From assembly GCA_020854055.1 (NCBI GenBank), contig JADZGD010000013.1, forward strand, positions 56,749 to 120,748: a DNA stretch of 64,000 nt. The letters are read 5' to 3'. How positions within the stretch are numbered: the first letter of the stretch is position 1; every line of letters starts with the position of its first letter. Positions 52,491 through 62,108 of this stretch are shown here, in pieces. The notes under the pieces were generated by a model that was not told the origin of the DNA, did no database searches, and worked only from the letters and a program-made list of their open reading frames with translations. The DNA comes from Bryobacterales bacterium (GTDB taxonomy: Bacteria; Acidobacteriota; Terriglobia; Bryobacterales; Bryobacteraceae). The position numbers and the translations under genes are program-made.

Positions 52491-52506
52491 TGGCACGCAG
52501 ATTGCG
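52491..52506 (+). promoter_or_regulatory. sigma-54 (-24/-12) promoter of the nos operon
   Basis: TGGCACG, CAGA, TTGCG matches the RpoN consensus TGGCACG-N4-TTGC[AT] at every position but the last. GG (52492-52493) and GC (52504-52505) are 10 bp apart, as required. The predicted start, about 52517, leaves a very short leader that still contains part of the GAGAGGG ribosome site in front of ATG 52525. No other promoter is obvious before nosY. Confidence 0.75.
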
Positions 52507-52524
52507 AGGGACCGTGAGAGGGAC

Positions 52525-54450
52525 ATGGGCAACAGCGGAATATATCCAGCTTTAATTCCAGATGTCGATTTCTGGAAGGACATGGTGCCTTGCCAGGCTG
52601 CCTGCCCCGTACACACCGATGCCGGGCGCTATGTGCAGTTGATCGCGATTGGTGAATACCGCGAAGCCTACCTTACGGCTCGGTCTCCGAACCCGTTTGC
52701 ATCCGATTGCGGGCGCGTCTGCGCGGCACCGTGCGAAGACCGGTGCCGGCGCGGCAAGATCGATGCTCCGGTCAGCATCCGCGCCCTGAAGCGCTTTGTC
52801 TGCGAGAAATACGGCGCCGAATCGCGGGAGCCGGATACGCAGGACGAGCTGTTCGGCGGCGCCACGGAGCCCGGCAACAAGACGCGCTGGCACCTGCCGA
52901 TGATGACGGTAGCCCGCAATAACGTGGCGCGCGGGCAAAAGGTAGCGGTGATCGGCGCCGGACCGGCTGGATTAGCCTGCGCGCATGATCTGGCGCTGAT
53001 GGGCTACCCGGTGACGGTGTTTGAAGCCTCCGGCGACCCAGGCGGCATGATGGTTCACGGTATCCCGGAGTTTCGCCTGGCGCGCGCCGTCATTGACAAA
53101 GAAATCGCCAAAATCACGGGCTTGGGTGTCGAATTGCGGCTGCACGCTCCCTTGAATGAGCAGTTCGGGCTGCAGCAACTGCGTGACCTCGGCTACGAGG
53201 CCGTCTTTTTGAGCGTTGGAACGCAACGCGGGCGCGGCATGACCGTTGAGGGCCAGGAGCTGGATGGCGTGGTGAAGGCCATCGACTTCCTGCTGAACGT
53301 GAACCACGGCTACAAAGTTGCGCTCGGCAAACGGGTTGTGGTCATCGGCGGCGGGTTTGTTGCGTTCGATGCGGCGCGCATGGCGCTGCGTACGGCGTTG
53401 GAAGGGCAACCGGCCACCGGCGGCGTGATGGCGGCGGCGCTCGATGCGGCTCGCATGGCGGTTCGCGCGGGCGTATCCGATGTTCGCATGATCAGCCTGG
53501 AATCTTTCGCCGAGTTGCCGGTGATGCGCACAGCCCAAGGGAAGGAAGAGTTTGAGCAGGCGGAACGGGAAGGGATTCGGTTCCATCCGCAACGGGGAGC
53601 ACGGCGTTTCATCGGACGCGATGGACGGATTGAGGCCGTAGAACTGGTGGGTGTCAGCCGAACCTATGACGAAAGCGGCCGCTTCAGCCCGGTTTACGAT
53701 GAATCGATCAGCGAAACCATTGAGGCGGACACTATCATTCTGGCCATTGGCCAGCAGGCGGACCTGAGTTTCCTGCGGCCCGAGGATGGCGTTGAACAGA
53801 CGCGCATGGGCACCGTCAAAGTGAATGCCGAGACGCTGGCCACGAGCGCGCCGGGAGTGTACGCCGGCGGGGACGTCGCTTTCGGCCCGCGCAACCTGAT
53901 TGAAGCGATCGCCAACGGTAAGCAGGCGGCGCTATCCATTGATGATCATTTACGGGGCGTGACAGGTGGGCCGGAGATCCGGTTCGCCATCCGCAAAATT
54001 CCCACCCGCGACTACCGCATGGCGGAAGATTACGAGCAGCACGCCCGGCAAGCCCCGCCGACGACGCCCATGGACCGCCGCACGGGATTCTCCGAGGTGG
54101 AAGCGGGCTATTCCGAGCAGGAAGCGCGGGTTCAAGCTGAACGCTGCCTCTCCTGTCACATTCAGACCATCTATGACGCCGAAAAGTGCGTGTTGTGTAA
54201 CCGCTGCGTGGATGTCTGCCCGGAGTACTGTTTGAAACTGATACCGCTCGACGAATTGAACCTCGGTGGCGGCCGCCGGGCGGTGCTGGAGCATTATGGA
54301 GCGGCGGAAGAAGGCGGCCCACTCATGTCGGCCATGATCAAGGACGACGAAAAGTGCATCCGTTGCGGGTTGTGTGCAATACGCTGCCCCACCGATGCCA
54401 TGACCATGGAGGTCTTCTTCTATGAAGAGTCTGAAGCTGTTGGCCGGTAA
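52525..54450 (+). CDS. FAD/NAD(P)-dependent Fe-S oxidoreductase (GltD-like) with two C-terminal [4Fe-4S] ferredoxin motifs
   Basis: 641-residue soluble protein. N-terminal glutamate-synthase-small-subunit-type Fe-S domain (Cys-rich residues 23-75: CQAACPVHTDAGRY, CGRVCAAPCEDRCRRG). FAD-binding AVIGAGPAGLACAHDLAL at about 140 and NAD(P)-binding VVVIGGGFVAFDAARMAL. The C-terminus adds two [4Fe-4S] motifs at 555-565 (CVLCNRCVDVC) and 611-621 (CIRCGLCAIRC). First gene of the nos operon; the Rieske gene overlaps its end by 29 bp. It probably passes electrons between NAD(P)H or ferredoxin and the membrane cytochrome complex; direction and partner are inference. Confidence 0.88.
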   Translation: MGNSGIYPALIPDVDFWKDMVPCQAACPVHTDAGRYVQLIAIGEYREAYLTARSPNPFASDCGRVCAAPCEDRCRRGKIDAPVSIRALKRFVCEKYGAESREPDTQDELFGGATEPGNKTRWHLPMMTVARNNVARGQKVAVIGAGPAGLACAHDLALMGYPVTVFEASGDPGGMMVHGIPEFRLARAVIDKEIAKITGLGVELRLHAPLNEQFGLQQLRDLGYEAVFLSVGTQRGRGMTVEGQELDGVVKAIDFLLNVNHGYKVALGKRVVVIGGGFVAFDAARMALRTALEGQPATGGVMAAALDAARMAVRAGVSDVRMISLESFAELPVMRTAQGKEEFEQAEREGIRFHPQRGARRFIGRDGRIEAVELVGVSRTYDESGRFSPVYDESISETIEADTIILAIGQQADLSFLRPEDGVEQTRMGTVKVNAETLATSAPGVYAGGDVAFGPRNLIEAIANGKQAALSIDDHLRGVTGGPEIRFAIRKIPTRDYRMAEDYEQHARQAPPTTPMDRRTGFSEVEAGYSEQEARVQAERCLSCHIQTIYDAEKCVLCNRCVDVCPEYCLKLIPLDELNLGGGRRAVLEHYGAAEEGGPLMSAMIKDDEKCIRCGLCAIRCPTDAMTMEVFFYEESEAVGR

Positions 54451-54949
54451 AGAAGGTTCGAGCCGGCGCACATTCTTTCGCCGGCTTGGACTGGGAGCGC
54501 TGTTTGCGGCGCTTGCCGGCCAGGCTTATGCGCTGCTCAGATCGCTGGTTCCCAATGTGCTTTACGAGCAGCCGCAGAAATTCAAGATCGGTACCCCGTC
54601 GGAGTTTCCCGAGGGTGTGACTTTCCTTGAGGACCGCCGGGTATATGTGTTTCGCGACCAGAACACGTTCCACACCGTGTCCGCAGTCTGCACGCACCTG
54701 GGATGCACCGTGAAGATGGTGAATCTCAACCAGCCGCGCAAGGTCGCCGTGGGTGGGCGCGAGATCGAGGAAGCGCAGGAGTTTCACTGTCCCTGTCACG
54801 GCTCCAAATATTACGGAGACGGTACTAATTATGCGGGGCCGGCGCCGAAGCCTCTGGCGTGTTTTCAGATGGAAGTCTCGCCTGACGACGGGCAGTTACA
54901 GATCGACCTGGGGCAGACCGTTGGCCGGGATGTCCGGCTGTCGGTATAG
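54422..54949 (+). CDS. Rieske [2Fe-2S] protein of a cytochrome bc-type complex
   Basis: 175-residue protein with a twin-arginine-like motif ([12 protein letters not shown]) and a single N-terminal TM anchor. Rieske ligands: Cys90/His92 in CTHLGC and Cys123/His126 in CPCHGS; Cys95 and Cys125 would form the stabilising disulfide. It oxidises quinol together with the cytochrome b encoded 8 bp downstream. Its start lies inside the preceding gene, so translation is coupled. Confidence 0.93.
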   Translation: MKSLKLLAGKEGSSRRTFFRRLGLGALFAALAGQAYALLRSLVPNVLYEQPQKFKIGTPSEFPEGVTFLEDRRVYVFRDQNTFHTVSAVCTHLGCTVKMVNLNQPRKVAVGGREIEEAQEFHCPCHGSKYYGDGTNYAGPAPKPLACFQMEVSPDDGQLQIDLGQTVGRDVRLSV

Positions 54950-54957
54950 GGGACGCG

Positions 54958-56274
54958 ATGGCATTCAACATGAGCAAATGGGATCGCCTGGTTTGGACCT
55001 GGAGGCCAGCCAGTGAACGTGAAGCCGGCGATTCGGTGGTTCGCAATCTGCTGCTGCACTGGTTTCCGGCCAAGGTTACGAAAGCGAGTTTGAGCATCCG
55101 CTATTCCATTTGGCTCGGCACCATCTCGGCGCTGTTGTTTGGGATTCTGACGGTTACCGGCGCCATCCTGATGTTCCTGTATGTCCCCTCGGTGGAGCGC
55201 GCGTATGCGTCGGTTAAGGATCTCGAATTCGCAGTTTCCTTCGGCTGGTTCATTCGCGCCGTGCATCGGATCTCGGCGCATTTGATGGTGGCGGTGGTGT
55301 TTCTTCACATGCTGCGTGTCTTCTGGACCGGCGCGTATAAGAATGGAACGGCCGTCAACCAGAATCGTCCGTTCAATTGGCTCCTGGGCATCGGCCTGCT
55401 GCTGGTTACATTTCTGCTATCTTTCACCGGCTATCTGCTTCCCTGGGATCAGCTTGCTTACTGGGCGATCACCGTGGGCACTAATATTGCGAGCGCCGCG
55501 CCGTTGGTGGGTGAGAAGATCCGCTTTCTGTTCCTGGGCGGCAATGAAATTGGGCAGAACACGTTGCTACGGTTCTACGTGTTGCATTGTTTCTTCCTGC
55601 CCCTGGCGGTGCTGTTTCTATTTTCCTGGCACATGTGGCGCGTGCGTAAGGACGGCGGGCTGGCCTGCGTAGACAGGCTGGCGTTAGAGGAAAAGAACGC
55701 CCAGGCGGCGCCGGTGGCGAGCAAGACATACTCTCTGCTGGGGATTGCCAAGGGCCGTACGGTGCACGTTGAAACTTCGCTGGTGGATCACGACCGGCAC
55801 ACGGTGCCGTCGTCTCCGAACCTCACCCGGAGATTGTTGGCGGTGACGCTGATCACGTTGGCGGTAGTGGCGGCGCTGGCGGTATTTGTTGGAGCGCCGC
55901 TTGAAGAAGCAGCCAATCCCAGGGTGACGCCGAATCCCGCCAAGGCTCCCTGGTATTTTCTGTGGCTCCAGGAATTGGTTACCGATACCACCATCAAGAT
56001 CGGCGGCTTTACGGTCAATGGGGCGCTGGTCGGCGGCATCCTGCTACCCGGCGTGCTCGTGCTGCTGCTCGGCGCCTGGCCCTACCTTGATAAGAGCTCC
56101 GTGGCCAGCGTGGGTGTGTGGTTCGCCAAAGAACGCAGAAAGCAAGACATGATCTTTTTGGCAATCGTGATCTTCATTCTGGTCTTTACCGTGATTGGAA
56201 CCTTCCTCAGAGGCCCCTATTGGAAGTTCTACTGGCCGTGGCAGGGCTGGCCGGAAGTGCCGGGGAGGTTTTAG
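54958..56274 (+). CDS. cytochrome b of b6/subunit-IV-fused type
   Basis: 438-residue membrane protein of the quinol:cytochrome c oxidoreductase. Heme b ligands: His103 and His117 (13 residues between) and His210 and His225 (14 residues between). The 14-residue spacing in the second pair is the b6f/firmicute hallmark, as opposed to 13 in bc1. The C-terminal part (from about residue 290) corresponds to subunit IV and carries [11 protein letters not shown] at the PEWY position, without the Glu. It lies between the Rieske and cytochrome c genes. The quinol is probably menaquinol, judged from the b6-like type only. Confidence 0.92.
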   Translation: MAFNMSKWDRLVWTWRPASEREAGDSVVRNLLLHWFPAKVTKASLSIRYSIWLGTISALLFGILTVTGAILMFLYVPSVERAYASVKDLEFAVSFGWFIRAVHRISAHLMVAVVFLHMLRVFWTGAYKNGTAVNQNRPFNWLLGIGLLLVTFLLSFTGYLLPWDQLAYWAITVGTNIASAAPLVGEKIRFLFLGGNEIGQNTLLRFYVLHCFFLPLAVLFLFSWHMWRVRKDGGLACVDRLALEEKNAQAAPVASKTYSLLGIAKGRTVHVETSLVDHDRHTVPSSPNLTRRLLAVTLITLAVVAALAVFVGAPLEEAANPRVTPNPAKAPWYFLWLQELVTDTTIKIGGFTVNGALVGGILLPGVLVLLLGAWPYLDKSSVASVGVWFAKERRKQDMIFLAIVIFILVFTVIGTFLRGPYWKFYWPWQGWPEVPGRF

Positions 56275-56283
56275 CCAGCCGCC

Positions 56284-57486
56284 ATGAACTGGAAGAATCG
56301 AGATTGGGGATGGATCTACTGGTCGGCAGTGGTGGTGCTGCTGGTGACCGGCTATATCGTGTGGGACAACACGGTTCCGGAGTGGGGTGACTTCCAGGCC
56401 GATTTCAAGGACCTGGTAGCACGGCGCCTGGGCGAGGCGCGGGCAAAGCAGGTGCCGTCCGGAATCCAGCAGATATGGATTGCGAAGCTGGGGCGCGTTG
56501 ACCGCTGCACCACGTGCCACCTGGGCGTTACCTGGAAGGACATGGAGAACGCGCCCGAACCTTTCCGCACGCATCCGAAGGGAATCCTGGCCACGCATCC
56601 GGTCGAGCGATACGGCTGCACGTTGTGCCACGGGGGGCAGGGGCAGGCGACCGATGAGCGTTCGGCTCACGCGACGATGATTCAACACTGGGAAGAGCCG
56701 GTGCTCGGCGCGGACCTCGCGGCCACTTACCTGGTGAAGGATCGCGAAGCGATGCTCGAGATCAACTGCAACCTGTGCCATCGTTACGATAAAGAAACCA
56801 GAGGCGCGCCCTATATCAACCACGCCAAACAACTGATTCAACGGAAGGGCTGCCGGGCCTGCCACACCATCAACGGCCGCGGAGGCGTGGTGGGGCCGAA
56901 CCTGACCTACATCGGCGACCAGTCTCCCGAGCAGTACGACTATTCGCGAATGACTGGCGTCAAGACCGCGTTTGGCTGGCACCTGGCGCACTTCAAGGAA
57001 CCCAAGGCGGCGGTGGCCACGACGATCATGCCGAATTTCGGTTTCAACTCCAAGGATGCGCAATCTCTCGCCATGCTGGTGATGAGTTGGAAGAAGACAG
57101 ACCTGCCGGTGGAGTACATTCCCGGCTTGAAAATCGGCGATGTTCCCACGCCCGAAGAGAGTGCCAGGGAGAAGCAGATGGAAACCGGCGAGGGAGCTTT
57201 CTTCGTCAAGAAAACCTGCTTCATCTGCCATGATGTGAGCTCGCTCGGCATCGAATCGGCGACCAAGATCGGACCGGATCTCTCTGATGCGGTGGTGGAC
57301 GTGCAGTCGCGATTCGGCCGCACGCTGGATGATTTTCTGGCCGCGCCGACGGGAACGATGGCGGTGGTGCTTTCCACGCAGATTCACCTGACGCCTGAGG
57401 AGCGCGCCGAAGCGGTTCGTAAGCTGAGGATCGCCTACGAACTGAGGTTGGAGCAGCAGAAGAGGGCTGCGGCTCATAAGAAGTGA
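56284..57486 (+). CDS. membrane-anchored pentaheme cytochrome c
   Basis: 400-residue protein with one N-terminal TM helix (WIYWSAVVVLLVTGYIVW) and five CxxCH heme-binding motifs at residues 75-79, 112-116, 162-166, 190-194 and 312-316. The first four lie in a multiheme domain; the fifth sits in a class I cytochrome c-like C-terminal domain. It replaces cytochrome c1 in this operon and is the likely electron donor to NosZ, whose gene starts 13 bp downstream. Confidence 0.91.
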   Translation: MNWKNRDWGWIYWSAVVVLLVTGYIVWDNTVPEWGDFQADFKDLVARRLGEARAKQVPSGIQQIWIAKLGRVDRCTTCHLGVTWKDMENAPEPFRTHPKGILATHPVERYGCTLCHGGQGQATDERSAHATMIQHWEEPVLGADLAATYLVKDREAMLEINCNLCHRYDKETRGAPYINHAKQLIQRKGCRACHTINGRGGVVGPNLTYIGDQSPEQYDYSRMTGVKTAFGWHLAHFKEPKAAVATTIMPNFGFNSKDAQSLAMLVMSWKKTDLPVEYIPGLKIGDVPTPEESAREKQMETGEGAFFVKKTCFICHDVSSLGIESATKIGPDLSDAVVDVQSRFGRTLDDFLAAPTGTMAVVLSTQIHLTPEERAEAVRKLRIAYELRLEQQKRAAAHKK

Positions 57487-57499
57487 TACGAGAGCTACT

Positions 57500-59356
57500 A
57501 TGAGAAGACGAATCGAACGGAAATGGGTGATCGCCGGATTTGCACTGCTGCTGGCGGCGATCGCGCTCTACCCGGGGTGCCGCCGGCGCCCACGGATGCA
57601 GGCCCGGCAGGGTGACGTGGCTGAAGCGGCGGTAGCTACCTATGTTGCTCCAGGCGACACCGATGCCTACTACCTTTTCTATTCCGGCGGCCATTCGGGA
57701 AACGTGTTTGTGGCCGGAGTTCCCTCAATGCGCCATATCACCACCATTCCTGTATTCACACCCTATCCCGGCACCGGATACGGCTTTGATAAGGAAAGCA
57801 AGGCCATGTTGGGCAGCTACTCGTGGGGTGACGCTCACCACACAGCTCTCAGCCAGACCAACGGAGACTACGACGGCCGCTGGCTGTTCATCAGCGATAA
57901 TGCCAACAACCGGGTAGCGCGCATCGACCTGCGCGATTTTAAGACCAAGCAGATCTTCGGGCCGATCCCCAACGTCTCCGGCAACCACTGTTCTTCGTTT
58001 GTCACCTCAAACACGGAATACGTGCTCGCCGGTTCGCGTTTTTCCGTTCCCCTGCCCACCGGAAGCTACGCGCCGATTGATCAATACGCGACAGTTTACA
58101 AGGGCGTTGTTGCCGGTGTGAAAATCGATCCCAAGACCGGCGAGATGAGCCTGGGGTGGGAGATCCTGATGCCTCCTTTCGATTATGACCTGGGAACCAC
58201 CGGCAGAGGGCCGAGCAGCGATTGGGGCTTCTGGACCTGTTACAACTCCGAGCGCGCCACCGGCAAACTCGAGGTCACCGCTTCGCAGCGCGACCGGGAC
58301 TACGTCGCCGCAGTGAACTGGAAGGCCGCCGCCGCGGCGATTGCCAATGGCAAGTACAAGACAATCGGCGGGGTGAAGATTATCGATCCAAAGGACACGC
58401 CGGGCGTGGTGTACTTGCTGCCGTGTTCCAAGAGCCCGCACGGTGTCGACGTCTCTCCGGACGGAAAGTACATCGTCGGCAGTGGCAAGCTGCAATCCAT
58501 TACCACCGTGTTCAGCCACGAAAAAATGCTCACTGCGATCCAGCAGAAGAACTTCACCGGCGACGAAGACGGCATTCCGGTGCTGAAGTACGAGGCGGTG
58601 AAGGAAGCCGAAGTCAACGTTGGCCTTGGACCTCTGCACACACAGTTCGACGATCAGGGTTACGCCTATACCAGTCTGTTCGTGGAGAGCGCTATCGCCA
58701 AGTGGAAACTCGGCACATGGGAAGTGGTCGATAAGATCCCGGTGGCGTACAACATCGGCCATCTCTCGATTCCGGGTGGCGATACGATGCATCCGGATGG
58801 CAAGTACGTTGTCGCGCTGAACAAGCTTTCCCACGGCCGGCATCTGAGTGTTGGACCGTCCCAGCCGGAAAGCTCGCAACTGATCGACATCACCGGCGAG
58901 AAGATGAAACTGCTCTACGACGCCTTTACAGAGCCCGAACCGCATTATTCGCAGATGATCGCTGCCAGCAGAATCAAGCCGATTGAAGTGTACCCGCGCG
59001 AGGAGAACCACAATCCGAACGCCATCTGGGACGTCAAGGACGCCAGGATTGAGCGGAGCGGAAACCATGTCACCGTCAAAATGACGGCTGTGCGCAGTAA
59101 CTTTGAGCCGAACAAGATCGAAGTCAACCAGGGCGACCTGGTCACGGTGCACCTGACCAACATCGAACAGACCACCGATGAGTTGCACGGCTTCGGGTTG
59201 AGTCAATACAACGTCAACGTCGTAGTGGATCCCGGTGAGACGAAAACCATCGAGTTCACCGCCGATCGGCCCGGTGTCTATCCGTACTACTGCACCAATT
59301 TCTGTTCCGCTCTGCACCAGGAGATGCAGGGCTATCTTTTGGTGAAGCCGAGGTAA
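57500..59356 (+). CDS. nosZ: nitrous oxide reductase, clade II (Sec-dependent)
   Basis: Reduces N2O to N2 in the periplasm. 618 residues: N-terminal seven-bladed propeller with the CuZ histidines (H113, H114, H163, H314, H380, H421, H445) and a C-terminal cupredoxin with CuA ligands (H563, C598, C602, H606, M609 in CTNFCSALHQEM). The N-terminus is a plain Sec signal without a twin-arginine motif, the mark of clade II (atypical) NosZ. The signal ends in YPGC, so anchoring as a lipoprotein at Cys27 is possible although the lipobox is poor. nosB, which is specific to clade II clusters, follows at once. Confidence 0.97.
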   Translation: MRRRIERKWVIAGFALLLAAIALYPGCRRRPRMQARQGDVAEAAVATYVAPGDTDAYYLFYSGGHSGNVFVAGVPSMRHITTIPVFTPYPGTGYGFDKESKAMLGSYSWGDAHHTALSQTNGDYDGRWLFISDNANNRVARIDLRDFKTKQIFGPIPNVSGNHCSSFVTSNTEYVLAGSRFSVPLPTGSYAPIDQYATVYKGVVAGVKIDPKTGEMSLGWEILMPPFDYDLGTTGRGPSSDWGFWTCYNSERATGKLEVTASQRDRDYVAAVNWKAAAAAIANGKYKTIGGVKIIDPKDTPGVVYLLPCSKSPHGVDVSPDGKYIVGSGKLQSITTVFSHEKMLTAIQQKNFTGDEDGIPVLKYEAVKEAEVNVGLGPLHTQFDDQGYAYTSLFVESAIAKWKLGTWEVVDKIPVAYNIGHLSIPGGDTMHPDGKYVVALNKLSHGRHLSVGPSQPESSQLIDITGEKMKLLYDAFTEPEPHYSQMIAASRIKPIEVYPREENHNPNAIWDVKDARIERSGNHVTVKMTAVRSNFEPNKIEVNQGDLVTVHLTNIEQTTDELHGFGLSQYNVNVVVDPGETKTIEFTADRPGVYPYYCTNFCSALHQEMQGYLLVKPR

Positions 59357-59368
59357 TAAGGAGAAAGT

Positions 59369-60019
59369 ATGTCATTCGCGGCGCCGGACCACGCGCCGGC
59401 CTCATTTCTTGAGAAAACAAATGCATTTTTCGACCGTCCGGTCGACACGCGCAGCCGCCTGACCGTGCTGCTCGCGGCGCTGCTGCTGCTGCCGGCATGG
59501 TTTCTGCCGCTATGGAACATGACTCTGTTCTCGAACCAGTTTCCGGACGGCCTCGACCTTCATATATACTCGTACAAACTCGCGGGCGGCCAGACGGCCG
59601 CCCGCGACGATTTGCGTGAAATCAACACCTTGAACCACTACATCGGCATGCGGCCGCTGCTGGAAAGTGATTTCAGCGAGTTCACGTGGCTGCCGCTGGT
59701 GATCGGCGTGTTTTTCATCCTGGGGCTGCGCACGGTTGTCATCGGCAAGGTAGCGGGCCTGGTAGACACAACGGTTCTATTCATGTATTTCGGGCTGTTT
59801 TCGTTCTGGAGTTTTTACCATCGCCTCTACATGTACGGCCATCAACTGGATCCGGCAGCGCCCGTCAAAGTGCCGCCATTTATGCCGCCCCTGCTCGGCA
59901 CGCAACAACTGGCGAATTTTCAGGTGCAATGCTATCCGGGCCCGGCATCCTACTTCATGGTGGCCTTCTTCCTGCTGTTGTCGGCGGCGCTGGTAATGAC
60001 CTGGGCTAAGTCGAGATGA
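59369..60019 (+). CDS. nosB: NosB-like integral membrane protein of clade II nos clusters
   Basis: 216-residue protein with four to five TM helices and a periplasmic loop after TM1 containing FPDGLDLHIYSYKLAGG and INTLNHYIGMRPLLESDFSEF. A protein of this kind directly follows nosZ in clade II operons and is needed for N2O respiration in Wolinella, but its chemistry is unknown. The identification is from position and general pattern. Its stop overlaps the nosD ATG. Confidence 0.8.
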   Translation: MSFAAPDHAPASFLEKTNAFFDRPVDTRSRLTVLLAALLLLPAWFLPLWNMTLFSNQFPDGLDLHIYSYKLAGGQTAARDDLREINTLNHYIGMRPLLESDFSEFTWLPLVIGVFFILGLRTVVIGKVAGLVDTTVLFMYFGLFSFWSFYHRLYMYGHQLDPAAPVKVPPFMPPLLGTQQLANFQVQCYPGPASYFMVAFFLLLSAALVMTWAKSR

Positions 60020-61368
60020 TGGTGGTTCGCCTGGGCATTGCGGCGGTTGTGCTGGTGGCGGGAATCCTCGAAGCGGACACCCTTAGCGCCGGCGCCGGCC
60101 GCCGGTATCACAGCGTGCGTGAGGCCATCGCTGCCGCCGTGCCGGGCGATACAATCCGGATCGAAGCCGGAACGTACGCCGGCAACCTGGTGCTCGATAA
60201 ACGCCTGACGCTCGAAGGCGTTGCTAAGCCCGTGATTCGCGGAGACGGCAGGGGGAGTGTGATTGCCGTCCTGGCGGAGGGCTGCACCATCCGCGGATTG
60301 GTTATCGAACACAGCGGCGGCATGCTGGTTCACGAGGATTCCGGGATTCTGCTTCATGCCGGGGGCAACCGGATCGAGAACAACGAATTGCGGGACGTCC
60401 TGTTCGGCGTGTATTTTTTCGGCGCCAGCAACAACATTCTGGCTGGAAATACGATCCGCGGCCGCGCGTGGCTGGATGCCGGCGAGCGTGGCGGCGGGAT
60501 CCACATTTATAATGCCACCGGTAATACGATACTCGCCAACGTCATCACGGATACTCGCGACGGCATGTATCTGCAGTATGCCAACCACAGCGTAGTCCGG
60601 GGTAACCGCGCCTATGGCGTGCGCTATGGGCTGCACTACATGTATTCGGACGACAACACGTTTGAGGACAATTCGTTTTCGCACAATGTGGCCGGCGCCG
60701 CCATCATGTATTCACGCCGCATCGTCCTCCGGCGCAACCGGTTCGTGCACAACCGCGGCTTCAGCTCGTTCGGCATCCTTTTCCAGGAAGCGGAAAACTG
60801 TATCGCGGAGGAGAATGTGCTGGTAGGAAATGCGGTGGCAATCTTCATGGAGGCCGTGCGCGGCTCCACTTTTCGAAAGAACCTCATTGCCGCTAATGAC
60901 AATGCTCTGAAAATGTTCAGCAGCGCTTCGGGAAATGCATTTGAAGCCAACAATTTCATCGACAATCTGAGCCCGCTCGAGGTGATCGGCAGAAGTACCG
61001 ATACCCGCTGGAGCGGCCTCGGACGCGGTAATTATTGGAGCGACTACGAAGGCTACGACCTGAACGCCGACGGCATCGGCGACGTACCATTCAAGATTCA
61101 GAATGTCTTCCAGCACCTGGAGGGGCAGTATCCGCGCATCGGCATCTATCTCTACAGCCCCGCCTCACAGGCGCTGGCGGCCGCCGAGAAGGCATTCCCG
61201 GTGTTCGAAATCTCACGCGAATTTGACCGGCAGCCCCTCATGAAACCGGTTGCGCTGGGTCTGACGATGCCAGAGAGGCCGCGCAGAAGGGGATTTTTCC
61301 CGCTGGCGGCTTCATTTGCGATGCTAGTCACGCCCGTCTGGCTTTACAGGAAAGGAAGGACGTCATGA
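60016..61368 (+). CDS. nosD: NosD, periplasmic copper-site maturation protein
   Basis: 450-residue exported right-handed beta-helix protein (CASH/PbH1 repeats in residues 70-330: ENNELRDVLFGVYFFGASNNILAGNTI, then ANHSVVRGNRAYGVRYGLHYMYSDDNTFEDNSF). It has an N-terminal signal and a C-terminal TM helix (FFPLAASFAMLVTPVWLYR). With NosF and NosY it forms the ABC complex needed to assemble CuZ in NosZ. It is coupled to nosB and nosF by ATGA overlaps. Confidence 0.95.
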   Translation: MMVVRLGIAAVVLVAGILEADTLSAGAGRRYHSVREAIAAAVPGDTIRIEAGTYAGNLVLDKRLTLEGVAKPVIRGDGRGSVIAVLAEGCTIRGLVIEHSGGMLVHEDSGILLHAGGNRIENNELRDVLFGVYFFGASNNILAGNTIRGRAWLDAGERGGGIHIYNATGNTILANVITDTRDGMYLQYANHSVVRGNRAYGVRYGLHYMYSDDNTFEDNSFSHNVAGAAIMYSRRIVLRRNRFVHNRGFSSFGILFQEAENCIAEENVLVGNAVAIFMEAVRGSTFRKNLIAANDNALKMFSSASGNAFEANNFIDNLSPLEVIGRSTDTRWSGLGRGNYWSDYEGYDLNADGIGDVPFKIQNVFQHLEGQYPRIGIYLYSPASQALAAAEKAFPVFEISREFDRQPLMKPVALGLTMPERPRRRGFFPLAASFAMLVTPVWLYRKGRTS

Positions 61369-62108
61369 ACATGGTGGAGGTCGACGGCCTACACAAGCGG
61401 TTCGGAGGCTTTCAGGCGGTGGAAGGCGTGACGTTCACGGTGGCGGCCGGTGAAGCCTTTGCCCTGATCGGACCAAATGGCAGCGGTAAGACGACCACTC
61501 TCAAGTCGATTGCCGGATTGGTGGCGCCCACCTCCGGCCGTGTCCTGGTTGACGGAATCGACGTTTGGCGGCAGCCCCGCGAGGCCAAGGCCCGCTTCAG
61601 CTACTTGCCGCAGCGGGCGGAGTTTCCGGAGAACCTGACGGCGCGCGAAGTGGTGGAATTCTATTGCCGGCTGCGGCGAGTTTCGTCCGGAAGGGGTATT
61701 GAGGCGCTGGCGCACGTGGGGCTGGATGGTAAAGAATGCGTGTCCAAGGCCGTGGGGACGTTTTCCGGCGGGATGACACAACGTCTGGGGATCGCGGTGA
61801 TGTTACTGGCCGGCGCGCCGGTGCTGATTCTCGATGAACCGACCGCCAGTCTCGATCCCGAAAGCGCCCAATGGCTGCTCGAATCGATGCAGGAACTGAA
61901 GGAAGCCGGAACAACCATCGTGTTTTCCTCTCACGTTATCTCCGATGTGGAGATGGTCGCGGACCGTGCCGCCTTGCTGGTCAACGGGAAACTGATCGCG
62001 GTAGATCGTCCAGGGGCGCTCGACCACGTTCTTCGGCGGGCCGCTTCACCGCGCAGAACCATTACCGGCGCCGGTAATCGCTGCTTGAAGGTGGCGGTGC
62101 ACTTATGA
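61365..62108 (+). CDS. nosF: NosF, ABC transporter ATP-binding protein
   Basis: 247-residue ABC ATPase of the copper-site assembly complex NosDFY. Walker A GPNGSGKTTTLKS (about residues 37-49), signature FSGGMTQRLGIAVML, Walker B LILDEPTASLDP, H-loop FSSHVISD. It overlaps nosD and nosL by 4 bp on each side. Confidence 0.94.
   Translation: MNMVEVDGLHKRFGGFQAVEGVTFTVAAGEAFALIGPNGSGKTTTLKSIAGLVAPTSGRVLVDGIDVWRQPREAKARFSYLPQRAEFPENLTAREVVEFYCRLRRVSSGRGIEALAHVGLDGKECVSKAVGTFSGGMTQRLGIAVMLLAGAPVLILDEPTASLDPESAQWLLESMQELKEAGTTIVFSSHVISDVEMVADRAALLVNGKLIAVDRPGALDHVLRRAASPRRTITGAGNRCLKVAVHL

Larger units (their letters stand above)
51941..52524. other. 584-bp intergenic region upstream of the nos operon
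   Basis: I find no credible gene here. It contains an 8-bp perfect dyad at 52019-52040 (TCAGATCG, spacer TAGAGC, CGATCTGA), a 6-bp dyad at 52303-52322, and the -24/-12 promoter at 52491-52506. The segment 52140-52480 is less GC-rich than its surroundings, which suits a regulatory region with enhancer and bending sites. Confidence 0.7.

Noticed and set aside
51941..52524. Short frames in the region upstream of the nos operon
   Set aside because: They are short, start without ribosome sites and lack any family pattern. The region reads as regulatory DNA.
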